From: Strix aluco
Taxonomy: Eukaryota; Chordata; Aves; Strigiformes; Strigidae
Direction: 5' to 3'
Length of the DNA stretch: 64,000 nucleotides
Assembly (NCBI RefSeq): GCF_031877795.1
Contig: NC_133932.1
Location: 92,471,994 to 92,535,993 of the forward strand
Shown: positions 39,601-53,700 of the stretch, one piece after another
How positions within the stretch are numbered: position 1 is the stretch's first letter
Layout of the letters: each line of letters opens with the position of its first letter
The notes under the pieces: generated by a model
Told to the model about the DNA's origin: nothing
Databases searched by the model: none
What the model saw: the letters and a program-made list of their open reading frames with translations, nothing else
Made by a program: the position numbers and the translations under genes

Positions 39601-41917
39601 AAGACATGAAACTGAAGAGATGAAAAAAAATCAGATAGCTATTTTTATGTTCATCATTTTAGCCTTCGTTGTGTAATTTAAGCTCTTAGTAGAGAAAGCT
39701 TGGAGTTCTATAAAATATGCATTTAATAGTAAAGAAAACAGCTATATAAGAATAGGTGTCAAACCCCAAACTTCCACTTGTCGTTACACAAGTCATTTCC
39801 TTCTGAACGCTTCGGGCTTTTTTGGTTTAGTTTTTGTTTTTAACATGGGTTTCTTTCAAGGGTTTTGAAATGGTGAACTTAAAGCTGAGCTAGGTAAACA
39901 CAGTTATGGATCCTGAGTAATCTTTCATTGCCAATCAAAGTAATGACTTTCTTTCGCTTGCCCTTTTTCTTTCTCTCTCTCACTTTGATTTATACCCTGG
40001 AGTTTTGCTCAGTGATTTTTCAGAAGCTTCAGAAAAGTTAAAATAAACATGTTTAGTGCTGAACAGATTCATCTTCTCTTTGTATTTTCCCTCCAGTTCT
40101 TTGCCATGTTCACAAAGCTGCCGTGCAGAATCTCTACCTCTGGATGACAGCCCCTGCCATCCTCTGAAACCACAGCTGTCCCACACAGAGATGTCCTTTT
40201 GGGAAAGTTTATCCTGTGGAGGGGAGGCAGTAATGTGCCCTTAAAATTGTCTGCCTTCTGGGTTAGGAAACGTGTCTTATCTAGGTCACTGGTCAAGTTA
40301 TCACATCTGTACGTGCAGCCATCAAGGCTTGGCTGAAAGTCTGCTGGGGATAGTGGGAAGCTGTGCAGGGACAGGGTCCAGATGCAAGGTCAGGGGCTTA
40401 GTTTGGGAAATACCTCTGCTATTAACTCTGCACGTCACAGATATACTTCAGGGGAAAATTATATGAAATTGATAGCTCCTGGCTCTAGCATGTATTTATT
40501 AAATTCTCCTCTCCTCTCCTTTTTTCAAACTCTGTTTTTTGGTTTCATGTTTTACCTGTTCAACACAAGTTCACCATGCTGGCTGAAAATAATATTACAT
40601 GTGCTGGATTTTTCACACTGTTCAAATATGTGTAAAGGAACACTGAAATTTTTCTTTTAATAAGAACTATATCATTTTTGCCACTGATGGCTACAATTGC
40701 AACCTACCTTACTGTAATAACAGATTTAAGTCAGAGGGGCCACTTAGTATAAATGAGGGCAGAATATTAAGATAAAAGTTTAAAATTATCACATTTCTTT
40801 TTAAATGCTGTTATCTTTGTTAAGTTATATTATGAAAGTTCAGGGCTAACATTTAATAGACAGAGGATGCAAGCTGCAAGAGTGGAGCCATTATTATACT
40901 GGGTTTATCCAGTTCCTTGTAAAATAATTTTAGTTTATTTTACACCACTGCCACTCTGGAAAGCAGGACTTGGGTTAAAAAACAAACAAACCAAAACTCC
41001 TCAGCTACTCACAGTTGTTCAGATGTCCCTAACCAATGCTGCTTTCACTATAATGACTTTAGATATTAGTACTGGGGAAATCTCAATAATTGGGTAGCTG
41101 CCACACACCGACTTCTGTGGATGCCTCTCTCCTCCTTTTGCTTTGTCTGCTTTATGGTTCCTTCACATTGTTGCTCTTTATCATTAACAGACCAGTGGCA
41201 TATTGCACTCCCAGCTGGTACTGTGCTTTCCTGTCTATATGCCTTCATGTAAAAAAACCCACTGAATCGATGCCTTGCCAACGTGTCTAAGGATTGAAAA
41301 AATAACTTTTAAAATGCTGACATGTGTTTGTTTTCTCAAAACAAACCTTGTGCCTGTAATGTAAGAAGCTCTAATTGCCCAGGGAATTTCTTCCTCTGAC
41401 TGTGTGAAAGTTGACAATAAAAAGAAATCTTACAGGGAAGTCTTTTTTTTTCTTTCTCTTCATCAAATTGTTTCACTATGAATCAAGGTTATAACTAGAA
41501 TTACAAAGCAGCAAAAGGAGCTGGGGCTTTCATTCAGGCCCTGTTACACCCTGAGTCCTCAGGGCTGGCCCACCTCTCTGTTTCCCAGGACATTCCTGCA
41601 GCTGCAGAGGTGGTGATGGCTCTGCCTCCGGCTGGGAGGAATCCCCGGGCCCAGGGATGACAAGGGTAGGACCCTGGGACACCAAGGATAGGACCAGGGA
41701 AGTTGCTGCTGTAGGACAAGGCTGATGGGGTTAGAGGTGCCCAGAAGGCTTGGAGGAAGATGCCTCCTTCCTTTTCCATGAGTCCAAAGCAGATGCTGGG
41801 GCTTGATGCCAAGCAGGTATCACTGCAATAGGAGGGGAGGGGGTGGAAAGGGTATGTAAAAAAGCCTTCATCTAATCCTCCTGTATCAACTAACCCTGCA
41901 ATGGAATGAAATATTTT

Positions 41918-42282
41918 CATAGAACCATAGAATCATTTAGGTTGGAAAAGACCGTTAGGATCATTGACTCCAACCATTAATGAGCACTGCCAAGTCCACC
42001 ACTAAACCATGTCCCTAAGCACCACATCCACACGTCTTTTAAATACCTCCAGGGATGGTGACTCAACCACTTCCCTGGGCAGCCTGTTCCAATCCTTGAT
42101 AACCCTTTCAGTGAAGAAATTTTTTATAATATCCAGTCTAAACCTCCCCTGCCACTTCCTCTTGTCCTATAACCTGTTACTTGGGAGAAGAGACCAACAC
42201 ACACCTCTCTACAACCTCCTTTCAGGTAGTTGTAGAGAGCGATAAGGTCTACCCCTCAGCCTCCTTTTCTCCAGACTGAACT
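41918..42282 (-). mobile_element. CR1 LINE 3' end, minus strand
   Basis: The start of this segment on the plus strand (ATAGAATCATTTAGGTTGG, then AAAAGACC) is the reverse complement of a CR1 3' end. It continues through CTCCAACC, the CCTGGGCAGCCTGTTCCAA block and CCTCCTTTTCTCCAGACTGAAC. The last of these is the reverse complement of the ORF2 sequence encoding an SLEKRR-like motif. The element is therefore 5'-truncated, with about 365 bp kept, comprising the end of ORF2 and the 3' UTR. Frame breaks are present. It is a typical inactive CR1 tail. Confidence 0.93.
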
Positions 42283-45200
42283 TGTCAATTTGTCTTAATC
42301 TAAACAAAAATCCGTGGGTCTTAGAATGATTTGACTTTCTGGATTGCATCAGAGGAAAGATAGAGACTAAGTGTGTATTGGCTTTACATGTGCCAATATG
42401 TAACTACTGAAATATATACTGACGCTTGAAAACTGGGCACCAGGGTCCTCTCCCAGCAGCGTGGCTGTGCAGAGGGGGCTGCGCTGCAGTACCAACCTGA
42501 CCATAGGCCAGCTCTGGGGGCCACTGGGAGCCAAAGGGCTTGGCAGCAGCGATACAGGCGGTGCTGCCACCCCCAGATCACCCCAGCCACTGTACCAAAG
42601 GCAACATGGAATATGTCCTACAGGCTTTGGGGAGCTGGTCCTCTGGCATGTATACAGCATCCCTCCCTTCCGCAGCGCATTGCATCTGTACCAGTGCTGG
42701 CTGGGCAGCTCAGGGTGCCGCAGAGAGCTGCCAGGTAGAGCGGGGACTCAGTCTCAGCTGCTGGGTGATGGTGTCTCAGGCCAAAAAGTTACTGATATTT
42801 TATGTAAAACTCATGTGACTTCTTGTGATTTCATCTGAACCCTTGACATGCAAGGTCTGAGATGGAAACTTCTGTTATTGCTGGTACTTTTCCCATAGAG
42901 CCTGACATAAATCAAGAACTGAAAATGAGGTGGGATACCCAAGGCTTCTAACTCGCTTTGCAAAAACAGGGTGTAATGTGCTGAAGAGGGAGTGTCAGAC
43001 TTTGGCTTTCTTAAATTTCCTGGCTATTGTTGATTTATATCAGATCCTTAAAGCTATTTAAACACAGTGTTTTGTTGGTATTTCCTTAGTATAAATGAGT
43101 GAAAAGGGATGACATATTTCATGGAAGCTTATGTATGTATTATTCTCAGAAAGACCCAAAGGGTTCTTTTGGCATCAGCACATCCATTAGGCAATTGTTG
43201 TTAAGATGCATAATATGTATCAGGTAGACTTTGTGACTCCTAGAGGTTTGTCATGCTGTCTTCCTTTAAACAGATACCTATAGTATTGTGTGTATGGCAT
43301 ATATAAAAAATTATATGTATTTATACTATATACCAAACCATGTTCCATAAAACTCTCTGGTTTCTCTTATAAAACACTTACTTAGGATATATGCCATCTG
43401 TGGAAAAATTGTGTACCAAATTAGATTTTACAAGTTTTCGTGCACACTCATTTAGATAATTTATCTATCTTACTTCACTATCAGGATCTTTTAAGAAAGA
43501 AAAGATCTTTCAAAGCTACCAAAAGGAAGCATAAACCATATGATTACTGTCAGTGCTTACTTTTAATTAAAACTGCCCTGAAGTAAAACAACAATAAAAA
43601 GTATATGAAAATAAGTACCTTCAAAGTCATTATGCTAGTTCTTGTATTTGTTTGTTCTTACTAGAGGCCAGTGACAATTCTGGGAGCAATTCACAAGGAC
43701 ATCCCTTTTTATCAGTTCACAGTTGGGCTAAACTAATGGTCCTTCCACTTTTTTTTTCAAAGTTGTCATAAAAGCACAGAGATCTGCAGGTGAGACCTGA
43801 GTTCAAAGCTCTTCCTTGGTGACTGGAGACAGCAGAAGCCGGACAGCAGCCTGGGGCCATGGGGAGTCCCCTCCGCCACCCCCAGTGATGGTGATGCTCC
43901 TCACACCACACCGCTTTGGCCAGGGGTCAGCCAGGAGCTCAGTCCAACAGCAGGATCTTAAAACTGGGGAGGGCAAACCACAGCAAGTGGCTTGGATTGA
44001 CAGAAAATAGACAACAGCAAGGCCTTCTTTGACCTCTGTCTCGCCCACTTGCAAAACCAGTCTTTTCCAGAAAATTCCCTGGGAATTTCCCCAGGAAAGC
44101 GCCACGTTGGCATCATCCTTTGAAGTCCTTGTCAGCAGATTCTCCCTCTGAAGAGTGCCAGCTTTCAGCTCAGCTTCTCACTTGTGTAGCTTAAAAATGT
44201 TCCCATCAAATTACAGGTGGCATTTACAGGGATGGCAATGCTCTGATGCTGTGCCTCCAAGGGTTGCAATGAAGACTATAAATTGTGGGAGCAATTCTGA
44301 TTTAAAGAGTACAGCAACCAGATTCTAAACCCAGATCATGCCTTTACTCACCGGTAGCATTGTCAAATCACTAAGCCGTGTTACGCTGTGTTTCTTATAC
44401 CCAAGCCATGTGCAGTGGTAAGTCAAAAAAAAAAAAAGTCCAGAAACAGTAATGCACCATGACAGTATTTCAGGCATCTTTGTTCTTATACATATTTTAT
44501 TTTTTTCTCTTTCATAATACTAAAAATGAAATTTACCTCACCAATTAATTCTATTTTTTTTTTCTGAACATGCAGCTAAATTACTGGAATAATTATAATA
44601 GCAATTTCTCACAGTCTAAAAGAAGTAAAATCCAAGCCATTACAGACTACATCCAGTAGGTACAAAGAAGATGCTGTTTTGACTTGAAGGTACAACAAAA
44701 ATATTGTTTCCCACTGAAAGATAATGGCAAAGGTTAAACAATACCAGCTGGGGAAAAAAAAAAAAATTACTTAAATTATAGAGAAATACTGTTCTCTTAT
44801 TTTAAAATGCATATGCACACACACAGGATGGGGGAGCTACGGTGTACCCCTTCTCTAAACTGAACAGTAGGAATCTCCAATCATATGTCATAGCCTAAAT
44901 CTCAAATAAAAGTTGCATGGGTTAAATTGGTAAGTTATTACAAGTTAAATAACCAGAGGAGAATATTAGTCAAAAGCTTGCTCCCACCAAAGATTTGATA
45001 TATTGTTTCTGAGAAAAAAAGAGACTGCTTGGTTCTGAAACGGGCCCTGGAGACATTCAGATATTATTTAATAGGAAGAGAGTTTATCCTGGAACAGACC
45101 ACGGTGCGTGAGAGTGACTGAGCAGGATGAAAGACTCCAACAGCAGAAGCACAAGGTGGTATCTATCACTCCAACCTTTTCATTTCCCAGCCAGACATAT

Positions 45201-47124
45201 GGCTGAATCTTGTAATTTAAATGCAGATTATCTGTCCCAGCAGGAGTGCCTGAACATCCTGGAACCAGTGTCACGTTTCAGTAGGGGTGTCAATGACTGT
45301 TTCGAGTTGCATCATCTCAAAATAGTTTGTTCTCTGCCAAATTTAAATATTTTACACGTTCTTAAAGGATGGGTCTTCCTTCTACAGATGCTTGTTACTC
45401 TTTTAAGGGGAAAAGCATTAATTTCTGTTTTTCTGTTCTACCTGAAAGCTAGTTTGTCTCCTGTTTACACAGGAGGAATGAATCTCCCCATTTACAGTAC
45501 CAGCGTGGCTGAACTTCAGAGTGTTTGACACCTCGGCCTGGGAGGGAGCTGCAGTGTACAATACAATGCACAGTGGAAAGCTGTATGCCAAGGGCCTTTT
45601 GATGCAGACACGTCATTTAGTCATGCAAATAAATATAGGGGTTTCTTTAAAAGTCAAAGTCAGTAGGTATATGATATAGGTATATAGGTATTAGCACATG
45701 CAATTTTTAGCCAGATTTTTTTGAGGAGCAGGCATTAGAGGCAACACATACACCTTTCAAAATTATACTGGGACTTGGACAAAATCCATGTGCCTAAATC
45801 CCAGGGATCCAGACCGCCTACTCTCCAGCACTGTCTAACCCACTAGACATTTACTCTCCAGAAACACCCTGGTCTGCTGTCAAATCCTCAAAGAAGAGTT
45901 TTGAGCCGGCTGAGATGCAGCCCAGTGTCAGGAAATGCCCCATGTCTCTTATTTAGGATCTGTTGTGCTCCAGACTGACCAGACGAGATGCCCGACCTCT
46001 TCTGAAATTCCCAGAGGGGCCTTAACCTATTGCACTCAGCTTTCAGGGTCTTCAGTGTTATCCATCTCACCTTGGAAATGGGACAGTTTTTGAATTGTCA
46101 GCATTTTAGGCTGCAGCTCCTAAATACCAAAAGAATGCTTAAATCACAGTGCTGGGGATATTTGTAGAGGGAGTAAGCTCTATTCTTGCTCAAGTTAAGC
46201 CACTGTGCAGGTGATACAGGAAAGGTCGCATGGACAGAAGGAGAGCAAGGAAGAGAAAGCCAGTCTACCTCAGCAGCTGTAACAGAGGGGTGGAAGAGGG
46301 AAATGAGATGGACAGTGTGTTGGTGGGACAGTGGTTGCTCTCAGGGGAGGTACAGATGCTACAGGTGGCACAAAAGGCTGTGTCCCATACTAAATTGTTA
46401 GTGTGGTCTTCTGGCATTATATTGGCAATGGTCACCTGGCGTAAGACCACATCAGGTTTAGAACTGATGTGAAAAATACAGTTGTTGACATGGCAAGGAC
46501 AAGGAAGTCCCAGCTGCTAGGACTTATTTCCCAAGTGAAGGAGAAATGCCATTAAAAGGCTACTTTTTAAACTGGAAGTTGGCAGAAAATTACAATGCAG
46601 GACCCAGGAGAAGTGACTTGCTAACACAGCAGAGTGACAGAACAGGATTCAACCCAAGCACTGTAGAGGAAGCCACACTACACACGTGATCATAATAATA
46701 TTTTTATTATGAAATGGTGGACAGAAGAGATAGAAACACACTCTGAGCATACTTTGATGGAATACCATTACCTGGTATGTCCAACCATTGAAACTTCTGG
46801 TTTAGCTCACGGGCAATGAAGTAATTAATTTAGATAGAACTGAATCAAACGGGACATATCACAGCATAAGAAATATTCAAGCTACAGTAAATATATGTGC
46901 AGGGCAAAAGATACATCCCTTGGGAAGGTAGTCACTACATTTATTATCTAGATTATTATGTGTGCTGCCATGGAGGGCAATTGCATGTGTGAAGAATTTA
47001 CATCCCTAAGAGGCATACAGAAATGACCCACTGATCAACCCATCAAAACTTATCTCAAGCAGTTATTGTGATGTTTGTTTAAAGGTTCTTCTTCCATGAC
47101 ATGCTAGAAGAACTAATTCAGAAA
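42283..47124. other. Non-coding stretch between two CR1 insertions
   Basis: No recognisable exon. A GC-richer segment at 42440-42780 has overlapping open frames of 68-125 codons on both strands without domains. The segment 45750-46140 has CCTAAATCCCAG- and CTCCTAAATACC-type words resembling decayed repeats, but I cannot assign a family. The rest is AT-rich unique sequence. Confidence 0.5.
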
Positions 47125-47712
47125 TAGCGTGGCCAGCAGGGACAGGGAAGTGATCTTACCCCTGTACTCAGCACTGGTGAGGCCGCACCTCGATTCCTGT
47201 GTTCAGTTTTGGGCCCCTCACTACAAAAAGGACATTGAAATACTTGAGCGTGTCCAGAGAACGGCAACGAAGCTGGTGAAGGGTCTGGAGCACATGTCGT
47301 ACGAGGAGTGGCTGAGAGAACTGGGGTTGTTTAGTCTGGAGAAGAGGAGGCTGAGGGGAGACCTCATCGCCCTCCACAACTACCTAAAAGGAGGTTGCAG
47401 AGAGCTGGGGATGGGTCTCTTTAACCAAGTAATAAGCGACAGGACAAGAGGGAATGGCCTCAAGTTGCTCCAGGGAAGGTTTAGACTAGATATTAGGAAG
47501 CATTTCTTTCCAGAATGGGTAGTTAGGCGTTGGAATGGGCTGCCCAGGGAGGTGGTGGAGTCCCCATCCCTGGAGGTGTTTAAGAGTCGGGTGGACATAG
47601 CGCTTAGGGATATGGTGTAGTTGGGATCTGTCAGTGTTAGGTTAACGATTGGTCTGGATGATCTTCAAGGTCTTTTCCAACCTAGATGATTCCGTGATTC
47701 TGCAATTCTGTA
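47125..47712 (+). mobile_element. CR1 LINE 3' end, well preserved
   Basis: A 5'-truncated CR1 copy on the plus strand. It holds the last 163 codons of ORF2 without any stop or frameshift, then a 3' UTR of about 90 bp with GGATGATCTTCAAGGTC and TTTTCCAACCTAGATGATT. It ends in degenerate octamer-like repeats (GATTCCGT, GATTCTGC, AATTCTGT), the hallmark of CR1 3' ends. The integrity of the open frame suggests it is younger than the copy near 21-22.8 kb. Lacking the endonuclease and the reverse transcriptase core, it cannot move by itself. Confidence 0.95.
47129..47620 (+). pseudogene. CR1 ORF2 C-terminal fragment
   Basis: An open frame of 163 codons encoding the C-terminal part of the CR1 ORF2 protein, downstream of the reverse transcriptase palm. 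Visible family blocks in order are [16 protein letters not shown] (near residues 6-21), [62 protein letters not shown] and [13 protein letters not shown]. The first Met falls at a codon inside the original frame and is not a real start, because the upstream part of ORF2 was lost on insertion. I see no promoter or splice acceptor suggesting host use. Confidence 0.9.
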
Positions 47713-50700
47713 AATCCTTCCTAAAAACTTGCATGCAAACTGATTAGTGAGCAAAACTGGAAACAAAGGCGAGAAAGGACAATGTAGGCTTTTTTGTTGG
47801 CATTACTGTTCTTCCCACTGATTCTCTAAATGTCTCTTTAGCAAAATGTATTCAATAGGTTAGGAATCAAGGAGCGTTTCCACATTTTCTGATGCTCATT
47901 AGCAATTGGTAGGAGAGAGACCAGATCAGTGTTTGACAGCCTTCTTTCACAAGCATCATCTTAAAATATATGTGTTTCAGAGAGAGATTTTGATGTGCTT
48001 ATTCTCCAAACCCCTGGCTTTTAGGTTTCTCTTTACATATTTTGGTTTAAAGTCCCAACCAAGAAAATCATCACTTTATATGCTTTGTAGGCTGTGATCC
48101 TTTGAAAATCTGATTTAATGAATTCTCTCTTTTGCCTCTCACCTAGATAAACAGCCTTTTTTTAAAAAAAAAGAGAACAAACTAAATGCCATCAACAACA
48201 CTAACAAATGTCCTGTCTCTGAGCACAATTAGTAAGAAAATAGCCTTAGTGGTGTTTAGCCTGCAGACACCCTGTGGAACTCCACAACCATAGATTCTAA
48301 TTAAGGGATTGACTTTTCAAGAAAGATTAAAATAATGAAATGCATTTAGCTTTGCTAAACGACGACAGGGAGGGAATAGGAGAACCCTCAGCAACAGTAA
48401 GAAGATTGTAAACACCAACAATGGACAAGAGCTGTTTAAAGGAAGAGAAAGAACACTTTCTTAGGCACCAAGAATAATAAGGAATAATGGATGTGTAAAA
48501 CAGAATGAAAAGTTCAATGTTGATTATTGTTATTCTTATTATAGTACAGGTTTTGAATGAACACAGGGATGTTACTTGTCAAGGATGGATTTATTCATGA
48601 CCAAGCGAAATGGAAGGGCTCTGATTACCTTATCAGCACTGCCAAACATAACATCTACTTTCATGTGAGAGGCTATACCACTCATGTATGTCTCCCTCAT
48701 GATGAAAAAGTTTGCATCAGGTCTGCTTTCTAGGTGGCTTTTGTAGAAATGTTCGCCAGAAATAACATTTAAAGAACCACAAACCCACTTTATCCTTCAA
48801 AGGACCAGTGGTAGAGCCACCAGCTTCACACTGCAGAGAGAGAGGAGGAGCACTCAGGAAGGCAGTGGGGGCTATACAGCATGTTGTGCTCATGGTTTTG
48901 ACACTGCATCCAGGGGCAGAAGGTGTTCTGTTGCTAGCATGAACTTGAGCGGGTCCTTGACTCCACCATTGGGATTCCTTTGTCAAGTGTCTAACCAGCT
49001 TGGTGGAGAAGACCAAAATAAAGCTGACGTCTTTATAGTCTGCTACTGTTATTCAACCCTACTGTAGGGATTTCTCCTACTTGCTTCAGAGAAAGACACT
49101 TGGGGTTAGAATAACTCCAAAGCCTCTAAGAAAACATAGCTTTTAACTCATATTCAAAAAGCCAAACTCAACACTGTTAAGTATTTCTAGGTTATCAAGA
49201 TTCAGGCTCAGGCAGAAGTTGCAGTAAGTGCTAATGCTAAAAACTCTCATTAAAAACACTATAGTGTAACCCATCATGTTTTCTGGGTCTTGATAGTGGA
49301 AGTGTATGCTATGATTGCTGAGAGAAGTAGAGTCTTTGAATTAACCTGGATTCTGTGTGTCCATCAAAAAGCTCTTGTAGAAAAGCACAACTGCTTCCAC
49401 TGAAGCCTCAGGATCCAGAGATGGATATGGGGCTGATACACAGTTCTGGGTGTCCAGAATTGGAGGTGAATCCAGAAAGGCTCTGAAATAGCCTTCTTCC
49501 TTGGTCACCCAGGGACAGTTTCTGTTGGTTCCTCAGAATGTTTCTTTTCAAACAGAAAAATAATCACTTTTTCTCCTCCCTACTAACATTAAATGCCCTG
49601 CTCTTCCTCCAGCATGTGGGCTCTCCAGGTGAGCACTTTCTCTCCGTTCCACAACGTGGACAGAGCTGAGGACATGTACTATTATATGTCATTCTAATGT
49701 GATGATGTTTTTATCAACATTTCCCAGCAGTTATTCAAATAGAAAGATAACTGGGGATTTTTTTTTTTTTTGTTCCACTATAGAGTATGCACATGAGTGT
49801 GGCATTACAGTGCCTACCATGCAATTGTGATGGCATGTGATGGCAATGTTTTCAAATAGTCTCTCCCACAACAAAAGGTCAGCAAGTAACCACTCAGACA
49901 GACAAAATGACAGACTTCCTTTCTACCTGACATGCAATCTTCCCAGAAAATGAAGACAGAAATTACTGAGTACATTTGTAAAACACAGAATGAGAGGTGT
50001 GTGTACAAAACCAATTAAGGAAAGAATTGCTTTTTGCTGCTTTTTTCCTGGTGCACTCTTTTGGAAATTTACCTCCATATACTAATTAACCTCTGGGTGA
50101 CTTTATGTAAATTAGATGGCATTCTTTGCAGTATTGCTGTGGTAGTGTAAGTAATTTAAAGTGATATAAAGTGCTTTAAAGGTAGCAAACAAAGTTTCTT
50201 TTTAATGTATTTCACTATAAAGATCTTGGAATGATCAGGCTGTCTTGGAATGAGAGACAGATGAGGAGAAGGAGGAGAAAAGGTGAAGAGTGACGTGAAA
50301 GATACACAGAGTTCATGGGCCACATCCCCAGCTTAAACACGCTCAGGACCACTAACTCAATGTAGATATTCAAATGAACATTGTCTCACAACCTGGTCTC
50401 AAACATTGAAAACAGATATTAAGGATGTTAACTGGAGTCCTAGAGCCCTCGGCAATCTTGGAGAAGTAATTCAGTAGATCAGAGAGTATCACTTAGGAAG
50501 CCAGGTGATTGGCTTCCCTTATGATGGCTTGCTGTGCAATTAGTTTTCCTGTGTGTCTGAGACATCAGGGACAAAGTCTTATGAGGAAATTTAACTAAGG
50601 AAACATGGCCAGATTTATAAAGATCTGTTGTTGCACCTAAAAGACTTCAGAGCAGAATTAGTCTAGGTGACCTGGTGTTACCCACAAACACGCAAAGCAC

Positions 50701-53700
50701 TTGGGACAGCAAAGACATGAGGAGCGACCAAAGCAGTGTCAAAAGAGCTGGAGTCCATGCTGAAGCCAAGTGTGTGTGCTCCTGATGCCTACTGAAGTGT
50801 TTGACACGACAAAGATGTCTGGTAATGCCAGTAAAATTCAGAAACCTATTTTAAGATGAGATGAGTCAGACCCTAAAGGTGAGTATCTTTCTCCATTAAA
50901 GAGGGTGCAAGGATAGTTGGTCCTGATGTAAATGCCCACAGTCCACATTTAGATAGAAATATCCCAATCCCTCAGGCAAGCACAACTAATATAAGGAGTG
51001 GTGCTGGAAGATGAGAGAGGTAGGAGATATATCACCTAGGTGCCTGCTGTGTAGTAGTAGTATTATTAATAACATACATATTAAAGCATTATACTTTAAA
51101 ATGTGCTTATTACATATTGTATTACCTGTCATATATATACATTATTGTCAGGGTACTGATGCATCGTTTAAAAAAGAACAAAAAAGTGAGCTGATTCAGG
51201 CCCTGGAAACAATGGCTAAGGTCAGCTCGAGAGAATACCAGGCTGTGACTCCCAGCCCCATAAAACCACTGCTTTGCAGTCCACGCTTAGGCTCCTTAGG
51301 TGCTGAGACAGAGAAAATTCTACTATGTAACTGGTTTCAGTCATTCTTCTTGGTTAGTTCTGAGACTCCCTGCTCAGTACCCTGGCTGTGGTGAATCCCA
51401 GGCACCTGATTCTCCCTGTGACATACAGAACAGGTATTTCACACTGCACAGTATGAATTCAGTACTGGGAGCCTACAAGCAATGTGTGGTGAAACTCGGT
51501 ATTGTCATGTTGTCTGTGGATGTAAAGCCAAGTGTCTAGAAGTTAAGCACAGTAGCAGCTAGCCTGCAGCCTTGCAAATTTTGCCGGATTTAGCCTGTTG
51601 TCTGCAGAACACTCAAACACTTGGAACGATGCCAAACAGCTACCTGGTTCACTGTCTCCATTGAACGGTGAATAGTCAGGCGGAGAGATTTACTTCAAGG
51701 CAGTCTGGGGGGAAAAAAGGAAAATTTCAGGGAAATATTAAGGGAAAATTATATCATCAATTATATCATAATGGCATTAAGCAACTTTGCATGCTGCTAT
51801 GAGACAGGGGAATGAGTTTGCACTATGATGGAGGGGCAGGCACAGTGATAGCCATGATGAAGGATTTCCTCCTCACAGCATCCTGACCATCAAAATCTCC
51901 CCAGTTACTCTACTGGGAGAGCAAGCTGCTTAACATCTCCCCTCCACCCACCCTTTTCCCAATAAACCTGTTCCTGGGCGAAGTGGGGGTATGTAAAATT
52001 CTGAACGACGTCGAGGAAATTTCTAAGATGCTGTTTCTCTTTGCTACTTCCTTTTTGCCAAAAAGAGACGCTCAGTCTGCAGGACCTTCAGCACAGCAGT
52101 GCCAGGGCTGCTGGCAGGGCATTCTCCGTGAGACCCCTTCACTCCGCAGTGCGCTTTCAGACCTCCACCCACCGCAGCCGGCATTTATTCGTGTCTCCGT
52201 TGCAGAGGCAGGTTCTCCTACTGGCTCCGGCATGTAAAAAAGAGGAGTGGAGGTCCCTAATGCTGGGACTGTGAGATGGTGATACCTTGAAATCAGCCCC
52301 AGGTTTTCCAGGTTCAGCGTAACTTTGCATTGCTCCAAGAGACATACCCAAGACACAGTGGCAAAGGAGGGGTGCTCCTAATAACACTTTAAAAATTAAA
52401 AGAAAGCTTGTTCAGAGAAAAAAACCATGACAAACTAAGGAAAAGGACAGAGCTGCTTTTTCTCTCTACCCCACGACTGGCCTCATGCTCCAGTGTGTTT
52501 CCATGGAGCTGTTGCTGTCACTGCATGGCTCACACTGGAGTGTCACATTGGATGGGAGCCAGCTCAACAAGAAAAATAAAGTGAGTTTTTAAGAGGTAAT
52601 GTGGTAAATGTTCTTCTCAGTCTGGCTACCAATATGTGCTGTCTAGCCTGAGGCGCACAGCACATATGGGTGAAGCTACTGAAGTTTGGTACTTTTAACT
52701 TCTTGAGTCACTTTTTACAAAACCAAAGGAGACACATTAGACTAATTGAGAGGAAAAAAAAAAAAAGATAGGTAAGGAAAGGCAAGGCCGAGCGATCTGA
52801 TCTCAACAGACTGCCACCGCCCGTTTCTCAATTCTTATTCTTGGGCTTACAGGCTTTTCCACATACCAGGGGATTTTCCCTGCTGCTTAGGCACCGGCAG
52901 AGTGGGCAGAGTGGGCTGCTGTTTGCAGCAGCAGACGGCCCGGTAGCAAAGCACCCTGGCCATGCTGATGGTGCCCAGGCACGTGACGGTGCTCAGGGCA
53001 GTGGCAGACGCTGGCATTTGGGCCACCTGCCTGGGGCAGCTGTAATGGTAGCCCTGCCCTCCCGCCCTCCCAGCAGCTGCTGGAGTAGACAGCCTGGCTT
53101 CAGCTTCTCCTTCCTTCCTGGAAATTCAGTTTTACCTCCTCTGCTGAGCTCCAATGAGCTCTGGTGGTAGCTGCTCCACAGAGAATTTGGTTGGCCCATT
53201 TGTGAGGGGAGCTGCGCTAGAAAGGCCAACTTTTAAAGCAAAATATAGGTGATGTCTGCTCTTCAGAAATCTGCTCCTCTCTCACTTACGGTCTTTCAAG
53301 ACACTTTGTCATTTTGCAGTGTGCCCCTGGGCTTCTGGGAGAGCATCACAACCTCCTCCTCTTTTTCCCATCTGTCAGCTCAGTAGTGACAATAGGGCAG
53401 ACTGGAGTTTCTTTCAGCTCATTCGATTTCTATGGTTAGCATTTGCCAAGTGCTCAACCATTTGTAAAAATCATGTCATCAGTTGTCATTAGAAAGAGAA
53501 TTGATAACTGGTATTTACTGAGCTTTGCAGTCACTCAAATGAATTCATTCTTAGTTTAAAAAACAAAAACCCCACAAACAAGCCCAGACATTAAGTAAGC
53601 AATTGTTACAATACCATGCTTGGGTTTTTCAGCTGTTAGATTGATACCCAGTGGCACAACTATGGTTAATAATCTGTGACATTCCTCATTTAAAAAAACC

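Larger units (their letters stand above)
22826..41917. other. Long AT-rich non-coding desert
   Basis: About 19 kb without a recognisable exon. The largest open frame is 25436-26008 on the minus strand (190 codons, no known domain). Items called separately are a CArG box in a GC-rich patch (27500-27770), a GT/G19 tract (29137-29167), an AT-rich candidate regulatory block (33790-34075), a possible fourth dispersed-repeat copy (34203-34251) and T runs at 36415-36430 and 36649-36668. The 35250-36060 segment is somewhat richer in GC and has short open frames on both strands without recognisable similarity. Confidence 0.55.

Noticed and set aside
45750..46140. Words such as CCTAAATCCCAG and CTCCTAAATACC suggesting a decayed sauropsid repeat.
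   Set aside because: Similarity rests on short words only, with no second copy in the window to align, so it is not called.
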